Shown here one piece after another: positions 48,822 through 59,974 of a stretch of 59,974 nt of DNA. A model generated the notes under the pieces. That model was not told the DNA's origin, did no database searches, and worked only from the letters and a program-made list of their open reading frames with translations. Each line of letters begins with the position of its first letter. Within the stretch, counting starts at the first letter, position 1. Source of the DNA: Clostridium moniliforme (GTDB taxonomy: Bacteria > Bacillota > Clostridia > Clostridiales > Clostridiaceae); assembly GCF_017873235.1 (NCBI RefSeq), contig NZ_JAGGJZ010000010.1, positions 1 to 59,974 of the forward strand, written 5' to 3'. A program made the translations under genes and the position numbers.

Positions 48822-49271
48822 TTACTTTTTAGATAATTCTTTTATTTTTGGAGAACTAAAGTATAAGTTGCAAACTTTATGTTTAGAATTAATATCTTTA
48901 AATGATATTGATATATTTACAGGCTCAGTTTCTTTAGTAAATTTAGCTCTATAAATTATGCTTTTAATATCCTTATCTTTTTTTGCTTGTACAAATTGTA
49001 AGGAACTTTTTTCATAAGTTCCAACAGCATTTTGAATAGGCATAACTAGATTAATAAAAGAAGCTTTATCAGGAACTAATTCATCCATTTGTGTATCGAA
49101 ATCTTTTTTAAACTCATCATAGTTTAAATCACTCATTGAAGTTAGAATATTTTTCATTATAGAATCTGAATATTTTCTTATAGAAGACTCATCAATTTTT
49201 GAAGAACAACTTACTAAAGAAATTATAAAAATGCTTCCAATTAAAACAAATATAAATTTTTTTAATTTCAT
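48822..49271 (-). CDS. Small lipoprotein, DUF3887-like
   Basis: 149 residues. Signal peptide with lipobox L-V-S-C-S-S. The mature part (about 125 residues) looks like a cystatin/NTF2-like fold with F-K-K-D-F-D-T-Q-M and later strands, similar to DUF3887 proteins of clostridia; the match is by impression. Membrane-anchored, role unknown. Convergent with the acetyltransferase gene and divergent from pcrA. Confidence 0.75.
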   Translation of the reverse strand: MKLKKFIFVLIGSIFIISLVSCSSKIDESSIRKYSDSIMKNILTSMSDLNYDEFKKDFDTQMDELVPDKASFINLVMPIQNAVGTYEKSSLQFVQAKKDKDIKSIIYRAKFTKETEPVNISISFKDINSKHKVCNLYFSSPKIKELSKK

Positions 49272-49408
49272 AAAAAATCCCCCACATAAATCAATAAAAT
49301 TTAATAAAGATATTGTATCATATTTTCGTTAATAATCGCATTTTAAGGCAACAATAAAAAGATGATGTGTGATATAATATTTTAATACTAGGAAGGGAGG
49401 ATGATGAT

Positions 49409-51676
49409 TTGGATTTAAAATCATTATTAAACAAGGAACAGTATGAGGGTGCAGTTACAGTTGAAGGCCAAGTTTTAATATTAGCTGGTGCAGGCTCTGG
49501 TAAGACTAGAGTTTTAACATATAGAATTGCACATATGATTGAAGATTTAGAAATAAAGCCATGGAGCATATTAGCAATAACATTTACAAATAAAGCAGCT
49601 AAAGAAATGAAAGAAAGAGTTGAATCTTTAGTTGGCGAAAAAGCTAATGATATGTGGATATCAACTTTTCACTCAACTTGTGTTAGGATTCTTAGAAGAG
49701 AAATTGATAAGCTTGGTTATAAATCAAGTTTTACTATATATGATACTTCAGATCAAAAGACCCTTTTAAAAGAGTGTATGAAAGCTTTAAATATAAATGA
49801 TAAAGATATTACATTGCAAGAAATTATGGGAAAAATAGGTAGAGCTAAAGATAATATGCAAGGCCCTGCAAGTTTTATGAGAGAACATGAAAGTAATTTT
49901 AGAGAAAAGAAAATTGCAGATGTTTATGAGATGTATCAAAAAAGACTTAAAGAAAATAATGCCTTAGATTTTGATGATCTTATATTTAAAACTGTAGAAT
50001 TATTTAAAAGTCATGAAGATGTATTAGAATTTTATCAAAATAAATTTAAATATATTATGGTAGATGAGTATCAAGATACAAATGGAGCACAATATGAATT
50101 TGTAAGACTTTTAGCTAAAAGATATAAAAATATCTGTGTTGTAGGAGACGATGATCAGTGTATTTATGCGTGGAGAGGTGCAGATGTAACTAATATTCTT
50201 GAGTTTGAAAGAGACTATCCAAATTGTAAAGTTATAAAACTTGAACAAAATTATAGATCTAAAGGTAACATATTAGAGGCAGCAAATGTTGTTATAGTAA
50301 ATAATTCAAGAAGAAAAAGTAAAGCCCTTAGAACAGAGCAGGATCCAGGAAGCAAAATAAAAATTTATAGAGCATATTCTGATAAAGAAGAAGGAGATTT
50401 TGTAGCTAGACAAATACTAGATATAAAATCTAAAAGTGGAGCAGAAAATAAAGATTTTGCAGTTTTATATAGAACAAATGCACAATCACGTTTATTTGAA
50501 GAAATCTTTAGAAGAAGAGGGATTCCTTATAAGATTGTTGGAGGAACAAAATTCTACGATAGAAAAGAAATTAAAGATATGTTAGCTTATCTTAAGGTGT
50601 TAGTAAATCCTCAAGATGATATAAGTATAAAGAGAATAATTAATGTTCCAAAGAGAAGTATAGGAGATGCAACAGTAAATAAAGTTCAAGATTTTGCAGA
50701 TTCTTACGAATTAAATCTTTGGGATGTACTTCAAGAAGTTAGAAGTATACCTACTTTAACTGCAAGAAACTGTACATCACTTGAAAAGTTTACAGAACTT
50801 ATGGATAACTTTATGATAATGGCAGAAACTATGCCAGTTTCTGTTTTAATTGAAACTATATTAAAAGATACTGGATATTTAGATGAACTTAAAAAATCAA
50901 ATGAAATAGAAGATAAAAGTAGAATAGAAAATCTTCAAGAGTTAGTTTCTGATGCTGTTGAATTTGAAAAGAGTGAAGAAGAAGATAAAAGTTTAACTGC
51001 TTACCTAGAAAAAGTATCTTTAGTTCAAGATATTGATAATGAGGATGAAGAAGAAAATTCAGTAGTGCTTATGACTTTACATAGTGCAAAAGGATTAGAG
51101 TTTCCACATGTATTTATGGTTGGAATGGAAAATGGAATTTTCCCAAGTATGAGCGATTTTGATAAAGAGGATCAAATGGAAGAAGCAAGAAGACTTTGTT
51201 ATGTTGGAATAACAAGGGCGAAGGAAACTTTATATATGACTTCAGCAGAAGTTAGAAGAGTTTTTGGTAGAACTATGTCTTATAGTCAATCAGACTTTAT
51301 AGGTGAAATAAAATCTGACTTAAAGGAATATGTAAATGAACGAAGTACAAATGGAGCTGCAAGAGAAGGTATGTTTAATTCACCTTCAAAATCAAGCTTT
51401 AATAATCCTCATAGTTTAAGAAATTCTATGAGAGAAAATAATTCAAATAGAGCAGTATCACCAAGTGGAATTTCACATGTTTCTCCAAACAATGCAAAAG
51501 TAATGATAGATAGTTCAGAGATTACTCTTGGAAGGAAGGTTAAACATCCAAAGTTTGGAGAAGGAACGATAGTTTCTATAGCACCATCTGAAAGTGATAA
51601 AAAGCTTACAATAGCATTTGATAAACAAGGAGTTAAGGTTCTTTTATTATCAATGGCAAATTTAGAAGTTTTATAA
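49409..51676 (+). CDS. pcrA: ATP-dependent DNA helicase PcrA (UvrD/Rep family)
   Basis: 755 residues, TTG start with GGGAGG eight bases upstream; in-frame ATG codons are absent nearby and the out-of-frame ones stop at once. Superfamily 1 motifs: A-G-A-G-S-G-K-T-R (Walker A), F-T-N-K-A-A, V-D-E-Y-Q-D-T-N, V-G-D-D-D-Q-C-I-Y-A-W-R-G-A, Q-N-Y-R-S, T-L-H-S-A-K-G-L-E-F, and Y-V-G-I-T-R-A. A flexible tail ends in a Tudor-like domain (G-R-K-V-K-H-P-K-F-G-E-G). Unwinds DNA in repair and rolling-circle replication; 19 bp before ligA. Confidence 0.97.
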   Translation: MDLKSLLNKEQYEGAVTVEGQVLILAGAGSGKTRVLTYRIAHMIEDLEIKPWSILAITFTNKAAKEMKERVESLVGEKANDMWISTFHSTCVRILRREIDKLGYKSSFTIYDTSDQKTLLKECMKALNINDKDITLQEIMGKIGRAKDNMQGPASFMREHESNFREKKIADVYEMYQKRLKENNALDFDDLIFKTVELFKSHEDVLEFYQNKFKYIMVDEYQDTNGAQYEFVRLLAKRYKNICVVGDDDQCIYAWRGADVTNILEFERDYPNCKVIKLEQNYRSKGNILEAANVVIVNNSRRKSKALRTEQDPGSKIKIYRAYSDKEEGDFVARQILDIKSKSGAENKDFAVLYRTNAQSRLFEEIFRRRGIPYKIVGGTKFYDRKEIKDMLAYLKVLVNPQDDISIKRIINVPKRSIGDATVNKVQDFADSYELNLWDVLQEVRSIPTLTARNCTSLEKFTELMDNFMIMAETMPVSVLIETILKDTGYLDELKKSNEIEDKSRIENLQELVSDAVEFEKSEEEDKSLTAYLEKVSLVQDIDNEDEEENSVVLMTLHSAKGLEFPHVFMVGMENGIFPSMSDFDKEDQMEEARRLCYVGITRAKETLYMTSAEVRRVFGRTMSYSQSDFIGEIKSDLKEYVNERSTNGAAREGMFNSPSKSSFNNPHSLRNSMRENNSNRAVSPSGISHVSPNNAKVMIDSSEITLGRKVKHPKFGEGTIVSIAPSESDKKLTIAFDKQGVKVLLLSMANLEVL

Positions 51677-53686
<2,010 letters not shown>

Positions 53687-53691
53687 ATAAA

Positions 53692-53964
53692 TTGAAAAAA
53701 ATAATAAATATATTAAGTATTGCTTCAAGTGTGATAGCTTGTATAGTTATAATTTGTACTTTTTTAACTTCGTATCAATTTTTATATGTAGGAGAAATAT
53801 TTGATTCATATTTACCAGTACAAATAATAGTTGCAATAACAATGGGTTTATGGGCAATTAGATTTTGGATAAGTGAATTTGGAAGAAGAAAGGTATTTTA
53901 TACACTTTTAAGTTTATGTATATCAGTATCATTAGTTTGTTTTATATTTGGGACAATAAGATAA
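53692..53964 (+). CDS. Small membrane protein downstream of ligA
   Basis: 90 residues, TTG start six bases after the ligA stop, with ATAGGAGG inside the end of ligA. Three hydrophobic helices (about 8-27, 40-58, 66-86). No family recognised. Likely the last gene of the pcrA-ligA transcript. Confidence 0.65.
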   Translation: MKKIINILSIASSVIACIVIICTFLTSYQFLYVGEIFDSYLPVQIIVAITMGLWAIRFWISEFGRRKVFYTLLSLCISVSLVCFIFGTIR

Positions 53965-53973
53965 TTATAAATA

Positions 53974-54007
53974 AAAAAACTTCTATGAAATATCATAGAA
54001 GTTTTTT
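53974..54007. terminator. Bidirectional terminator after the pcrA-ligA transcript
   Basis: AAAAAACTTCTATGA and its exact complement around a 4-nt loop, T6 on both strands; it reaches the stop codon of the opposite gene. Confidence 0.92.
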
Positions 54008-54284
54008 ATTTACGTTCTTTTTTCTCAAAATCTTTAACTTTTTCTAAATCATAAATATTAAATTCTTCAGAACTCTCTTCATTTAAAAAATCATCATAAG
54101 AATAATTGCTTTTATTTATATAAAGAGCGTCTAATTTTTGACTAATTTTTTCAAGTATATAGTTTTTATAACGAAGTTGATTATAAGCTTTTAAGGCTAT
54201 AATAAAAAGCCATATGCCAATAAACATAAAAGTTAACATAAAAAGTATTCCTATAATGGATACTAAACCAACTAAAAATGTCAT
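54006..54284 (-). CDS. Small membrane protein, unknown
   Basis: 92 residues with one or two N-terminal hydrophobic stretches (about 4-33) followed by a charged cytosolic tail rich in Glu, Ser and Lys. AGGAGG precedes its ATG. No family recognised; convergent with the ligA operon. Confidence 0.65.
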   Translation of the reverse strand: MTFLVGLVSIIGILFMLTFMFIGIWLFIIALKAYNQLRYKNYILEKISQKLDALYINKSNYSYDDFLNEESSEEFNIYDLEKVKDFEKKERK

Positions 54285-54432
54285 ATCAACGCCTCCTTCG
54301 AATATAGGTTAATTATAGCATAATTATTTTATAAATTTAACCAAAGCATCAAAAAATATTCAAATATATGATTAAAATAATATGACGGTGACAATAATTA
54401 TGATAAGTTAATAAAAAAAGGAGAGGCAAGGT

Positions 54433-55914
54433 TTGAAGAAACTAATAATACCTAGTTTTATTATTTTTATAATAGTTATTTTAAGTTTTATAGAGATAGA
54501 AAAAATAGATGAAGTTAAAGTTAATGATTCTCTTTTGTATGCCGTTAATACAGTGCCAAATGAATTAAAAGATATAAGTAAACTTACAGTAGGTGAAAGG
54601 GATATAATTTGTGCTACAAGTAAAGGCCTTATGGAGAAGGATAGTAATGGTAAGATAGTTCCTTCATTGGCAACAGAAGTAAAAGTAAAAGATGATGGAG
54701 TTGAGTATGAATTTAAAATAGCAGATGATGTTTATTGGAGTGATGGAAATAGAATTACAGCAAAAAATATAGAAGACTTTTTTAAGGAGTTACTCAAAGA
54801 AGAAAAGGATGAAAATATAAAACCATTTTTAAATGTTTATGGAGCAAAGGATTTTAGAGATGGGAAGACAACCTTTGAAAATGGAGTTGCTATAAATTCT
54901 AGTGAAGATATACTTAAAATTAGATTAAATGAGAAGAATGATAAATTTTTAGATGAACTTACAAAAGTTCAATATAGAGTTAGAAAGTATTTATTAATGT
55001 GGAATGATATTGAAAAAAACTATAAAAAAATAGTATATTCTGGAGAATATTTTATAAATAATGTTAGTAATGAAGGAATAGAACTAAAAAAGAATATCAA
55101 CAGTAAAAATGATTCTACTAAAAATATAAAAATAAATTCTGATGAAAACGAAGAGTTATCAATGGCTGCTTTTGAAATAGGTGAAAGAGATATTGTTGTT
55201 AATCCACCTAGTACAGAGTTAAATAGATTACAAAGTGAAGGACGTCTTAAAACTTTACCATCTGAAAAAGGAAAGTATATTTCTTTTAACTTAGAGTTGG
55301 AGAATTTACCACTATCTGTTAGGAAAACTCTTTATTTTAATATAAACTCTGCAATGATAGAATATGAAGAGGAACACTCAAATTATATTGAACTTGCAGA
55401 AAGTAGCTATTTTAGAGAAGATAAAAATAATATAGATAAATTGCAGGCAAGAAAAGTTATGACAAATAATATGGATGGAAAACTTCCTGAAATAATAACT
55501 ATACTTGCTAAGGATACTAATGAAAATAGAGGAATAGTTAAACATATTCAAAATTGGTTTAATAAAAATACAAATAGTAATGTAAGGTACACTCTTGCAA
55601 CAGAGGCTGAATTTAAAAATTTAGAACTTAGAAAAAGATATGATATTTTAATTATAGATGAAGTTTCAAATTCAAGTAATAGAAAAGAATTCTATTCAAA
55701 TCTAAAACCCTATTATACTGAAGGTGAATTAAAGATTTATGAAAAATTATGCAATAAAAAAAGTAAGGATTTTAATGAGTTAGAAGAGGTTCTTTTTAAT
55801 AATTATAGTTTATTACCATTACTATTTGAAAATAAATCAGTTGCGATATCTAAAAAAGTAAATAATATTCAATTTGATTGGTATGGGAATATAAAATTTG
55901 AAGCACTAAAATAA
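54433..55914 (+). CDS. Extracellular solute-binding protein family 5 (OppA-like), lone gene
   Basis: 493 residues, TTG start after GGAGAGGCAAGG. An N-terminal hydrophobic anchor (residues 3-20) has no lipobox Cys. Family 5 features: L-L-Y-A-V-N-T-V-P-N-E-L-K-D near the start, S-L-A-T-E-V-K-V-K-D-D-G-V-E-Y-E-F-K-I, V-Y-W-S-D-G-N-R-I-T-A-K-N. Peptide- or nickel-binding proteins normally sit with ABC permease genes, but none is here. It may feed a permease elsewhere or work as a sensor or chaperone at the membrane. Confidence 0.8.
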   Translation: MKKLIIPSFIIFIIVILSFIEIEKIDEVKVNDSLLYAVNTVPNELKDISKLTVGERDIICATSKGLMEKDSNGKIVPSLATEVKVKDDGVEYEFKIADDVYWSDGNRITAKNIEDFFKELLKEEKDENIKPFLNVYGAKDFRDGKTTFENGVAINSSEDILKIRLNEKNDKFLDELTKVQYRVRKYLLMWNDIEKNYKKIVYSGEYFINNVSNEGIELKKNINSKNDSTKNIKINSDENEELSMAAFEIGERDIVVNPPSTELNRLQSEGRLKTLPSEKGKYISFNLELENLPLSVRKTLYFNINSAMIEYEEEHSNYIELAESSYFREDKNNIDKLQARKVMTNNMDGKLPEIITILAKDTNENRGIVKHIQNWFNKNTNSNVRYTLATEAEFKNLELRKRYDILIIDEVSNSSNRKEFYSNLKPYYTEGELKIYEKLCNKKSKDFNELEEVLFNNYSLLPLLFENKSVAISKKVNNIQFDWYGNIKFEALK

Positions 55915-55945
55915 GACTGCTAAATTGCGGCAGTCTTATTTTATA
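55908..55945. terminator. Bidirectional terminator after the solute-binding protein gene
   Basis: AAAATAAGACTGC pairs with GCAGTCTTATTTT. Confidence 0.88.
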
Positions 55946-55956
55946 TAGTTATATAA

Positions 55957-57510
55957 TTAGTTTGATGTATTTTCATTATTAATATTTATATTATTTTCTT
56001 TGTCAGCATTCTTAGGATTAATTGATGAATTTTCTAGTTTATCTTCAGTAGAAAGATTTTCTATAATAGATCCGCTATTTTCTAAAGGCTCATTATTTAT
56101 TGTAATCTCTTTAAGTTCTAACTTATCAAAAAAATTATCTTTGAAGTTATGAATTATTATATAGAATATAAACATATTTTTATAACTATCAAAAGATTTT
56201 CTGTTTGAAAAAGTAAATGTATCTTTTTTTCTTGAATAAGTCACATTCTTTAAAAAAATAGGAGACATACCAGTGCTAGCTAAAGTTGGTAGATTAGGCA
56301 TTCTAAAAAATGTTTCATCTAACATATCTTTAGCAAGCATGCTAAAGTGTTTATACCTTTCTTCATTATCTAAATCAGGTGCATCTGGCCAACTAGTAAC
56401 TAAATTTGAATTTAAAACATATTTTTTATATATTTTTGAAATAATAGGTGTATATTCTCTAATATTATCTGATTTATTAGCAAACATTATTAAAGATATT
56501 AAATAAAAACAAATATCAAAAGAAGTATATTTAATTTCTTTTTTATCAGTAAGCTTTTGAAGTATGTTATTATCCTTATCGTAAAGGGAAATTAGTCTAT
56601 CCATTATATTACAATATTTTTCTCTAAAAGTAATTAAATTAGTATGTTCATATGAATTCATTAAATTAATTGCAAATAAAGCACAAATATCTAATTCTTC
56701 CACATAATAATCTTTTTCATCAAACTTACCAATTAAAAATTCACTTAAATCTGTAATTAAATCTAAAATTTTATTATTTTTAGAGTAATCATAGTATATA
56801 TTAAATGCTAATAGAGTTTTAATACCTTCTTCAAAGGATAAGTTATATAACGCTTCTTTATAGTCTAAAAACATTTGTAAAATTTCTAATGAAAATTCTT
56901 CATATTCTTTTTTTATATCTTCATCTTCTTCATAAATTGAATATAAATAATAAGCATTCATCATAAATGCCTGATCGCTAAATAAAAATTTTCTATCCTT
57001 ATCTATTAGGTTATGTTCTTTAGAACCATTTTCAAATAAGCTTTTTTTAGAAATAAATAGACCTTCTGTATTTCTTAAATTTTCATAATAAAAATCTAAC
57101 TGTTCACGAGCAAGAAATCTATAAGCAGTTTTAAGGTGTTTTTCATCAGATTTTTTATTAAAATAAGAATAATAGTCGCTCATTTCCAATAAACACATTG
57201 TCATCAAAGCATTAGTTGATGGATTTACCTCTCTCTTAAAAGAAGATGAATCAAACCCGTGAGAAGTCTTATTATGCATAAATACTGGAGATGATTTCCT
57301 GTATAAGCACAATACTGGTGAAAATTTACTTAATATGCTAATATCTTTTGTAGATAAACTTTTTTTAGAATTTCTTACAGGGAATATATAACCGCATTTG
57401 GAATTTAGGGCAAGTATTTTAATAGCTTCTTTGGATAGATGAAAAAGCTGACCACATATTTCATCTTGTGATAGGCTATTCATGCGAAAAAATGGCCCGA
57501 TATATCTCAA
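55957..57510 (-). CDS. Large conserved-looking protein of unknown function
   Basis: 517 residues, TTG start preceded by GAGGTG. No signal or membrane segment. Mostly helical with a repeated helix-pair texture (for example S-T-N-A-L-M-T-M-C-L-L-E-M-S-D-Y-Y, F-S-D-Q-A-F-M-M-N-A-Y-Y-L-Y), reminiscent of alpha-alpha toroid proteins, and a low-complexity Asn/Glu-rich tail (last ~45 residues). I do not recognise the family. Divergent from rph, which starts 140 bp away. Confidence 0.6.
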   Translation of the reverse strand: MRYIGPFFRMNSLSQDEICGQLFHLSKEAIKILALNSKCGYIFPVRNSKKSLSTKDISILSKFSPVLCLYRKSSPVFMHNKTSHGFDSSSFKREVNPSTNALMTMCLLEMSDYYSYFNKKSDEKHLKTAYRFLAREQLDFYYENLRNTEGLFISKKSLFENGSKEHNLIDKDRKFLFSDQAFMMNAYYLYSIYEEDEDIKKEYEEFSLEILQMFLDYKEALYNLSFEEGIKTLLAFNIYYDYSKNNKILDLITDLSEFLIGKFDEKDYYVEELDICALFAINLMNSYEHTNLITFREKYCNIMDRLISLYDKDNNILQKLTDKKEIKYTSFDICFYLISLIMFANKSDNIREYTPIISKIYKKYVLNSNLVTSWPDAPDLDNEERYKHFSMLAKDMLDETFFRMPNLPTLASTGMSPIFLKNVTYSRKKDTFTFSNRKSFDSYKNMFIFYIIIHNFKDNFFDKLELKEITINNEPLENSGSIIENLSTEDKLENSSINPKNADKENNININNENTSN

Positions 57511-57649
57511 AATATTTCACCTCATAATATAATTGTTATAATAATTAATATGAGTAAACTTTAAAAAAATTGCATAAAACTAAAAAATGATTTAAATTAC
57601 TATAAAATAGAGGAGTTTTAAATACTAATATAAGGAGGAAAAAACTGCA

Positions 57650-58396
57650 ATGAGAGTTGATGGAAGAAAGAATGATCAAATAAGAGCTACTAAAGTAACT
57701 AGAAATTATACAAAGTATGCAGAAGGATCAGTTTATATAGAAGTTGGTGATACAAAAGTTATTTGTAATGTATCAGTAGAAGAAAGAGTACCACCATTTT
57801 TAAAGGGTACAGGGGAAGGTTGGATAACAGCAGAATATAATATGCTTCCTAGAGCTACAGGTACTAGAAAAGTTAGAGATATTGCAAGACTTAAAGTGGA
57901 TGGAAGAACAATGGAAATTCAAAGGTTAATAGGAAGAGCATTAAGATCAGTTGTTGATTTAAAGGCGTTAGGAGAGAGAACTCTTTGGATAGATTGTGAT
58001 GTTATTCAAGCTGATGGAGGAACAAGAACAACTTCAATAACTGGAGCATTTATAGCTATGGTTGATGCAGTTAATAAACTTCATAAAGAGAAACCATTTA
58101 AGGTTTATCCTATAAGAAATTTTGTAGCAGCAACTAGTATAGGAATAGTAAATGGCGAAAAGGTTATAGATTTATGCTATGAAGAAGATTCAAATGCTAA
58201 AGTTGATATGAATGTTATAGGAACAGGTGAAGGTGAATTTGTTGAGGTTCAAGGAACAGCTGAAGAATCTCCAATGACTAGATGTGAATTAAATGAGTTG
58301 TTAGATTTAGGAGAAAAAGGTTTAAGGCAAATGATAGCTGTTCAAAAAAATTCATTAAAGATGGATGCTTTATGGATTGGAACAGGAGGAAGATAA
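57650..58396 (+). CDS. rph: Ribonuclease PH
   Basis: 248 residues. R-x-D-G-R at the start, [38 protein letters not shown] and [13 protein letters not shown] mark the phosphorolytic exonuclease that trims tRNA 3' ends. RBS AAGGAGGA. Its stop directly abuts the next gene's ATG, the common rph-rdgB-yfcE operon. Confidence 0.96.
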   Translation: MRVDGRKNDQIRATKVTRNYTKYAEGSVYIEVGDTKVICNVSVEERVPPFLKGTGEGWITAEYNMLPRATGTRKVRDIARLKVDGRTMEIQRLIGRALRSVVDLKALGERTLWIDCDVIQADGGTRTTSITGAFIAMVDAVNKLHKEKPFKVYPIRNFVAATSIGIVNGEKVIDLCYEEDSNAKVDMNVIGTGEGEFVEVQGTAEESPMTRCELNELLDLGEKGLRQMIAVQKNSLKMDALWIGTGGR

Positions 58397-59008
58397 ATGA
58401 CAAAGTTTATTTTAGCTAGCAACAATCAAAAAAAAATAAAAGAAATAAAAGAAATCTTAAAAGGTTTAAATTTGGATATTAAATCTTTAAAGGATGAAAA
58501 TATAGACATTGATGTTATAGAAGATGGATTAACATTTAAAGAAAATGCTTATAAAAAAGCAAGTGAAATAAAAAGCTATTTAGATAAAAGAGGGGAAAAA
58601 GATTTTATTGTTATGGCAGATGATTCAGGTTTAGAAGTTGATTACTTAAATGGAGAACCTGGAGTATATTCTGCAAGATACTCTGGAGAGCATGGAAATG
58701 ATAAAAAGAACAATGAAAAGTTATTGTCAAAACTTAATGGAGTTCCAAAAGAAAAAAGAGGAGCTAAATTTGTTTGTCATTTAACTGTTATTAATTCAGA
58801 AGGTAAAACTTTAGATATTAGAGGTGAAGTTAAAGGAAGAATAATTAATGAGTTAAATGGAAATGGTGGTTTTGGGTATGATCCACTATTTTATTATGAA
58901 GAATTTGGAAAAACTTTTGGAGAAGTTAGTTTAGAAGAAAAAAGTAAAGTAAGTCATAGAGGAATAGCTCTAAAAGAATTAAAAAATAGAATTTCAGAGG
59001 TATTGTAG
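58397..59008 (+). CDS. rdgB: XTP/dITP pyrophosphatase (HAM1/RdgB)
   Basis: 203 residues. [12 protein letters not shown] at the N terminus, A-D-D-S-G-L-E-V near residue 75, [17 protein letters not shown], and K-x-V-S-H-R-G-I-A are the family motifs. Removes non-canonical purine nucleoside triphosphates. Start codon follows the rph stop with no gap. Confidence 0.96.
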   Translation: MTKFILASNNQKKIKEIKEILKGLNLDIKSLKDENIDIDVIEDGLTFKENAYKKASEIKSYLDKRGEKDFIVMADDSGLEVDYLNGEPGVYSARYSGEHGNDKKNNEKLLSKLNGVPKEKRGAKFVCHLTVINSEGKTLDIRGEVKGRIINELNGNGGFGYDPLFYYEEFGKTFGEVSLEEKSKVSHRGIALKELKNRISEVL

Positions 59009-59016
59009 GAGGAGTT

Positions 59017-59493
59017 ATGTTAATAGCTGTAGTTAGTGATACACATAGAATAAAAAAATATATAGAAGCAGTTAAAAAGCATTTAGATGGGGTAGATGTA
59101 TTAATCCACTTAGGAGATAACGTTGATGATGTTATTGAGCTTTCAGAGAGATTTCAAGGGGAAGTATATGCTGTAACAGGAAATTGCGATTATTCTAATG
59201 ATTATCCTATAGAAAGAATAATAGAATTAAATGGAGTTAAAATATTAGCTACTCATGGTCATGCATATAATGTTAAGTATGGATTAAATAATTTATATTA
59301 TAGAGTTCAAGAAGTAGGAGCTAATATAGGATTATTTGGGCATACACATCAAGAATTAATAATTAATGAAAATGGTATAACACTTATGAATCCAGGAAGT
59401 ATTTCTCTTCCAAGAGGAAATGGTAGGCATATTGGATTTATAAAATTAGAAGATGAAAAAGAGCCTGAAGTATATCTAGAAACAATTGAATAA
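59017..59493 (+). CDS. YfcE/YsnB-type metallophosphoesterase
   Basis: 158 residues. Calcineurin-like motifs S-D-T-H (residues 8-11), H-L-G-D-N, T-G-N-C-D, A-T-H-G-H and F-G-H-T-H are all present, binding two metals. Family members hydrolyse phosphodiesters, with no firm biological substrate. Operon with rph and rdgB, eight bases downstream. RBS AGGAGG. Confidence 0.93.
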   Translation: MLIAVVSDTHRIKKYIEAVKKHLDGVDVLIHLGDNVDDVIELSERFQGEVYAVTGNCDYSNDYPIERIIELNGVKILATHGHAYNVKYGLNNLYYRVQEVGANIGLFGHTHQELIINENGITLMNPGSISLPRGNGRHIGFIKLEDEKEPEVYLETIE

Positions 59494-59615
59494 AAAATTC
59501 GTATATATATTTATCAATTGAGTATTTATTATTTTGATAAATTGTTTATATATGCATGTTAAACTTTAAAAATTAAAAACTATTAAATTAAATTAGAAAT
59601 TATTTAAAAAAAGTA

Positions 59616-59644
59616 TTGACGAATTAGTTTTGATAATGTAGAAT
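59616..59644 (+). promoter_or_regulatory. Promoter of tRNA-Pro
   Basis: TTGACG (59616-59621), 17 bases, TAGAAT (59639-59644). Confidence 0.75.
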
Positions 59645-59709
59645 AGTCATTGTCGTTGTGAGCAACAACAGTAAATAAGAATGTTGGGTGTAAGCAATCA
59701 ATGACTTTC

Positions 59710-59785
59710 CGGGGTGTGGCGCAGATGGTAGCGCGCATGGTTTGGGACCATGAGGTCGCAGGTTCGAGACCTGTCACCCCGACCA
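59710..59785 (+). tRNA. tRNA-Pro (TGG)
   Basis: Acceptor CGGGGTG pairs with CACCCCG; D arm with GCGC; anticodon loop T-T-T-G-G-G-A gives TGG; T arm GGTTCGAGACC; CCA encoded. 76 nt. Confidence 0.97.
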
Positions 59786-59808
59786 TTTTAAATTTGTTAA
59801 ATTAGATG

Positions 59809-59837
59809 TTGACAAATTCTTATAAAACCTGTATAAA
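59809..59837 (+). promoter_or_regulatory. Promoter of tRNA-Gly
   Basis: TTGACA (59809-59814), 17 bases, TATAAA (59832-59837). Confidence 0.8.
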
Positions 59838-59900
59838 TAATAAGGCAGGTTGATTATTTAACTTAATAAATCTTGAATGAATTAAAGTTAAATAAGATAT

Positions 59901-59974
59901 GCGGGTGTTGCTTAATGGTAAAGCTCTAGCCTTCCAAGCTAGCCACGAGGGTTCGATTCCCTTCACCCGCTCCA
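59901..59974 (+). tRNA. tRNA-Gly (TCC)
   Basis: Acceptor GCGGGTG pairs with CACCCGC; anticodon stem CTAGC/GCTAG with loop C-T-T-C-C-A-A, anticodon TCC; T arm GGTTCGATTCC; discriminator T and encoded CCA end at the last base of the window. 74 nt. Confidence 0.97.

Noticed and set aside
59604..59786. 60-residue minus-strand frame beginning V-G-V-T-G-L-E-P-A
   Set aside because: It is the antisense of tRNA-Pro; this peptide is a well-known false ORF across tRNA genes.

Overview
The window is a very AT-rich chromosomal segment of a Firmicute, almost certainly a Clostridium sensu stricto (cluster I) species close to C. perfringens. The signs are a sialic-acid operon built on a sodium/solute symporter, a rex-crt-bcd-etfBA-hbd butyryl-CoA block, CIRCE-controlled groESL, a T-box in front of gltX, strong AGGAGG ribosome sites with several TTG starts, and AGA/ATA-rich codon use. 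The species is inference; the clostridial assignment is firm.

Layout. 1-3.8 kb: end of a sialic-acid catabolic operon (transporter, YhcH-like anomerase, ROK kinase, RpiR regulator). 4.1-8.4 kb: zinc-dependent phospholipase C-like protein, a CadC-type repressor with palindromic operator and its P1B metal-exporting ATPase, and a PAP2 phosphatase. 8.4-14.3 kb: an unassigned leader or small RNA, the redox repressor rex, and a butyryl-CoA synthesis operon preceded by two Rex-type boxes. 14.6-18.7 kb: ogg, an HNH protein, groES-groL and a lone prepilin. 18.8-22.4 kb: guanine riboswitch, guaB and guaA.

From 22,341 to 30,937 an integrative element sits in the 3' end of guaA, bounded by a 17-bp direct repeat (ACTATTGAGTGGGAATA) that rebuilds the last guaA codons and stop. 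It encodes a ribbon-helix-helix-like protein, small unknown proteins, an FtsK/TcpA-type coupling ATPase, a dense hairpin cluster placed like an oriT, a Rep_trans/MobT-like relaxase, a DUF3173 protein and a tyrosine integrase. It has no type IV secretion genes, so it looks like a mobilizable element (IME) using Tn916-like DNA processing. Between integrase and attR lies cargo: a ~130-nt potentially pseudoknotted structured RNA, a stand-alone SpoT/Mesh1-type HD hydrolase, and a 424-residue protein with a C-terminal HEPN-like R-x4-H motif. This is the best candidate for an undescribed defence or toxin-antitoxin-like system here.

31-60 kb: aconitase-superfamily hydratase, an SDR resembling clostridial 7-alpha-hydroxysteroid dehydrogenase, pgi, a YaiI/YqxD protein, a triple-tyrosine-repeat protein, a pseudouridine synthase, an orphan small RNA, T-box/gltX convergent with glnS, a lipoprotein polysaccharide deacetylase, superoxide dismutase, a radical SAM protein, a Qnr-like pentapeptide protein beside an AAC(3)-family protein, pcrA-ligA, a lone solute-binding protein, a large unrecognised protein, and rph-rdgB-yfcE. 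The window closes with tRNA-Pro(TGG) and tRNA-Gly(TCC), each with its own promoter. No CRISPR array, rRNA or intact insertion sequence was seen.
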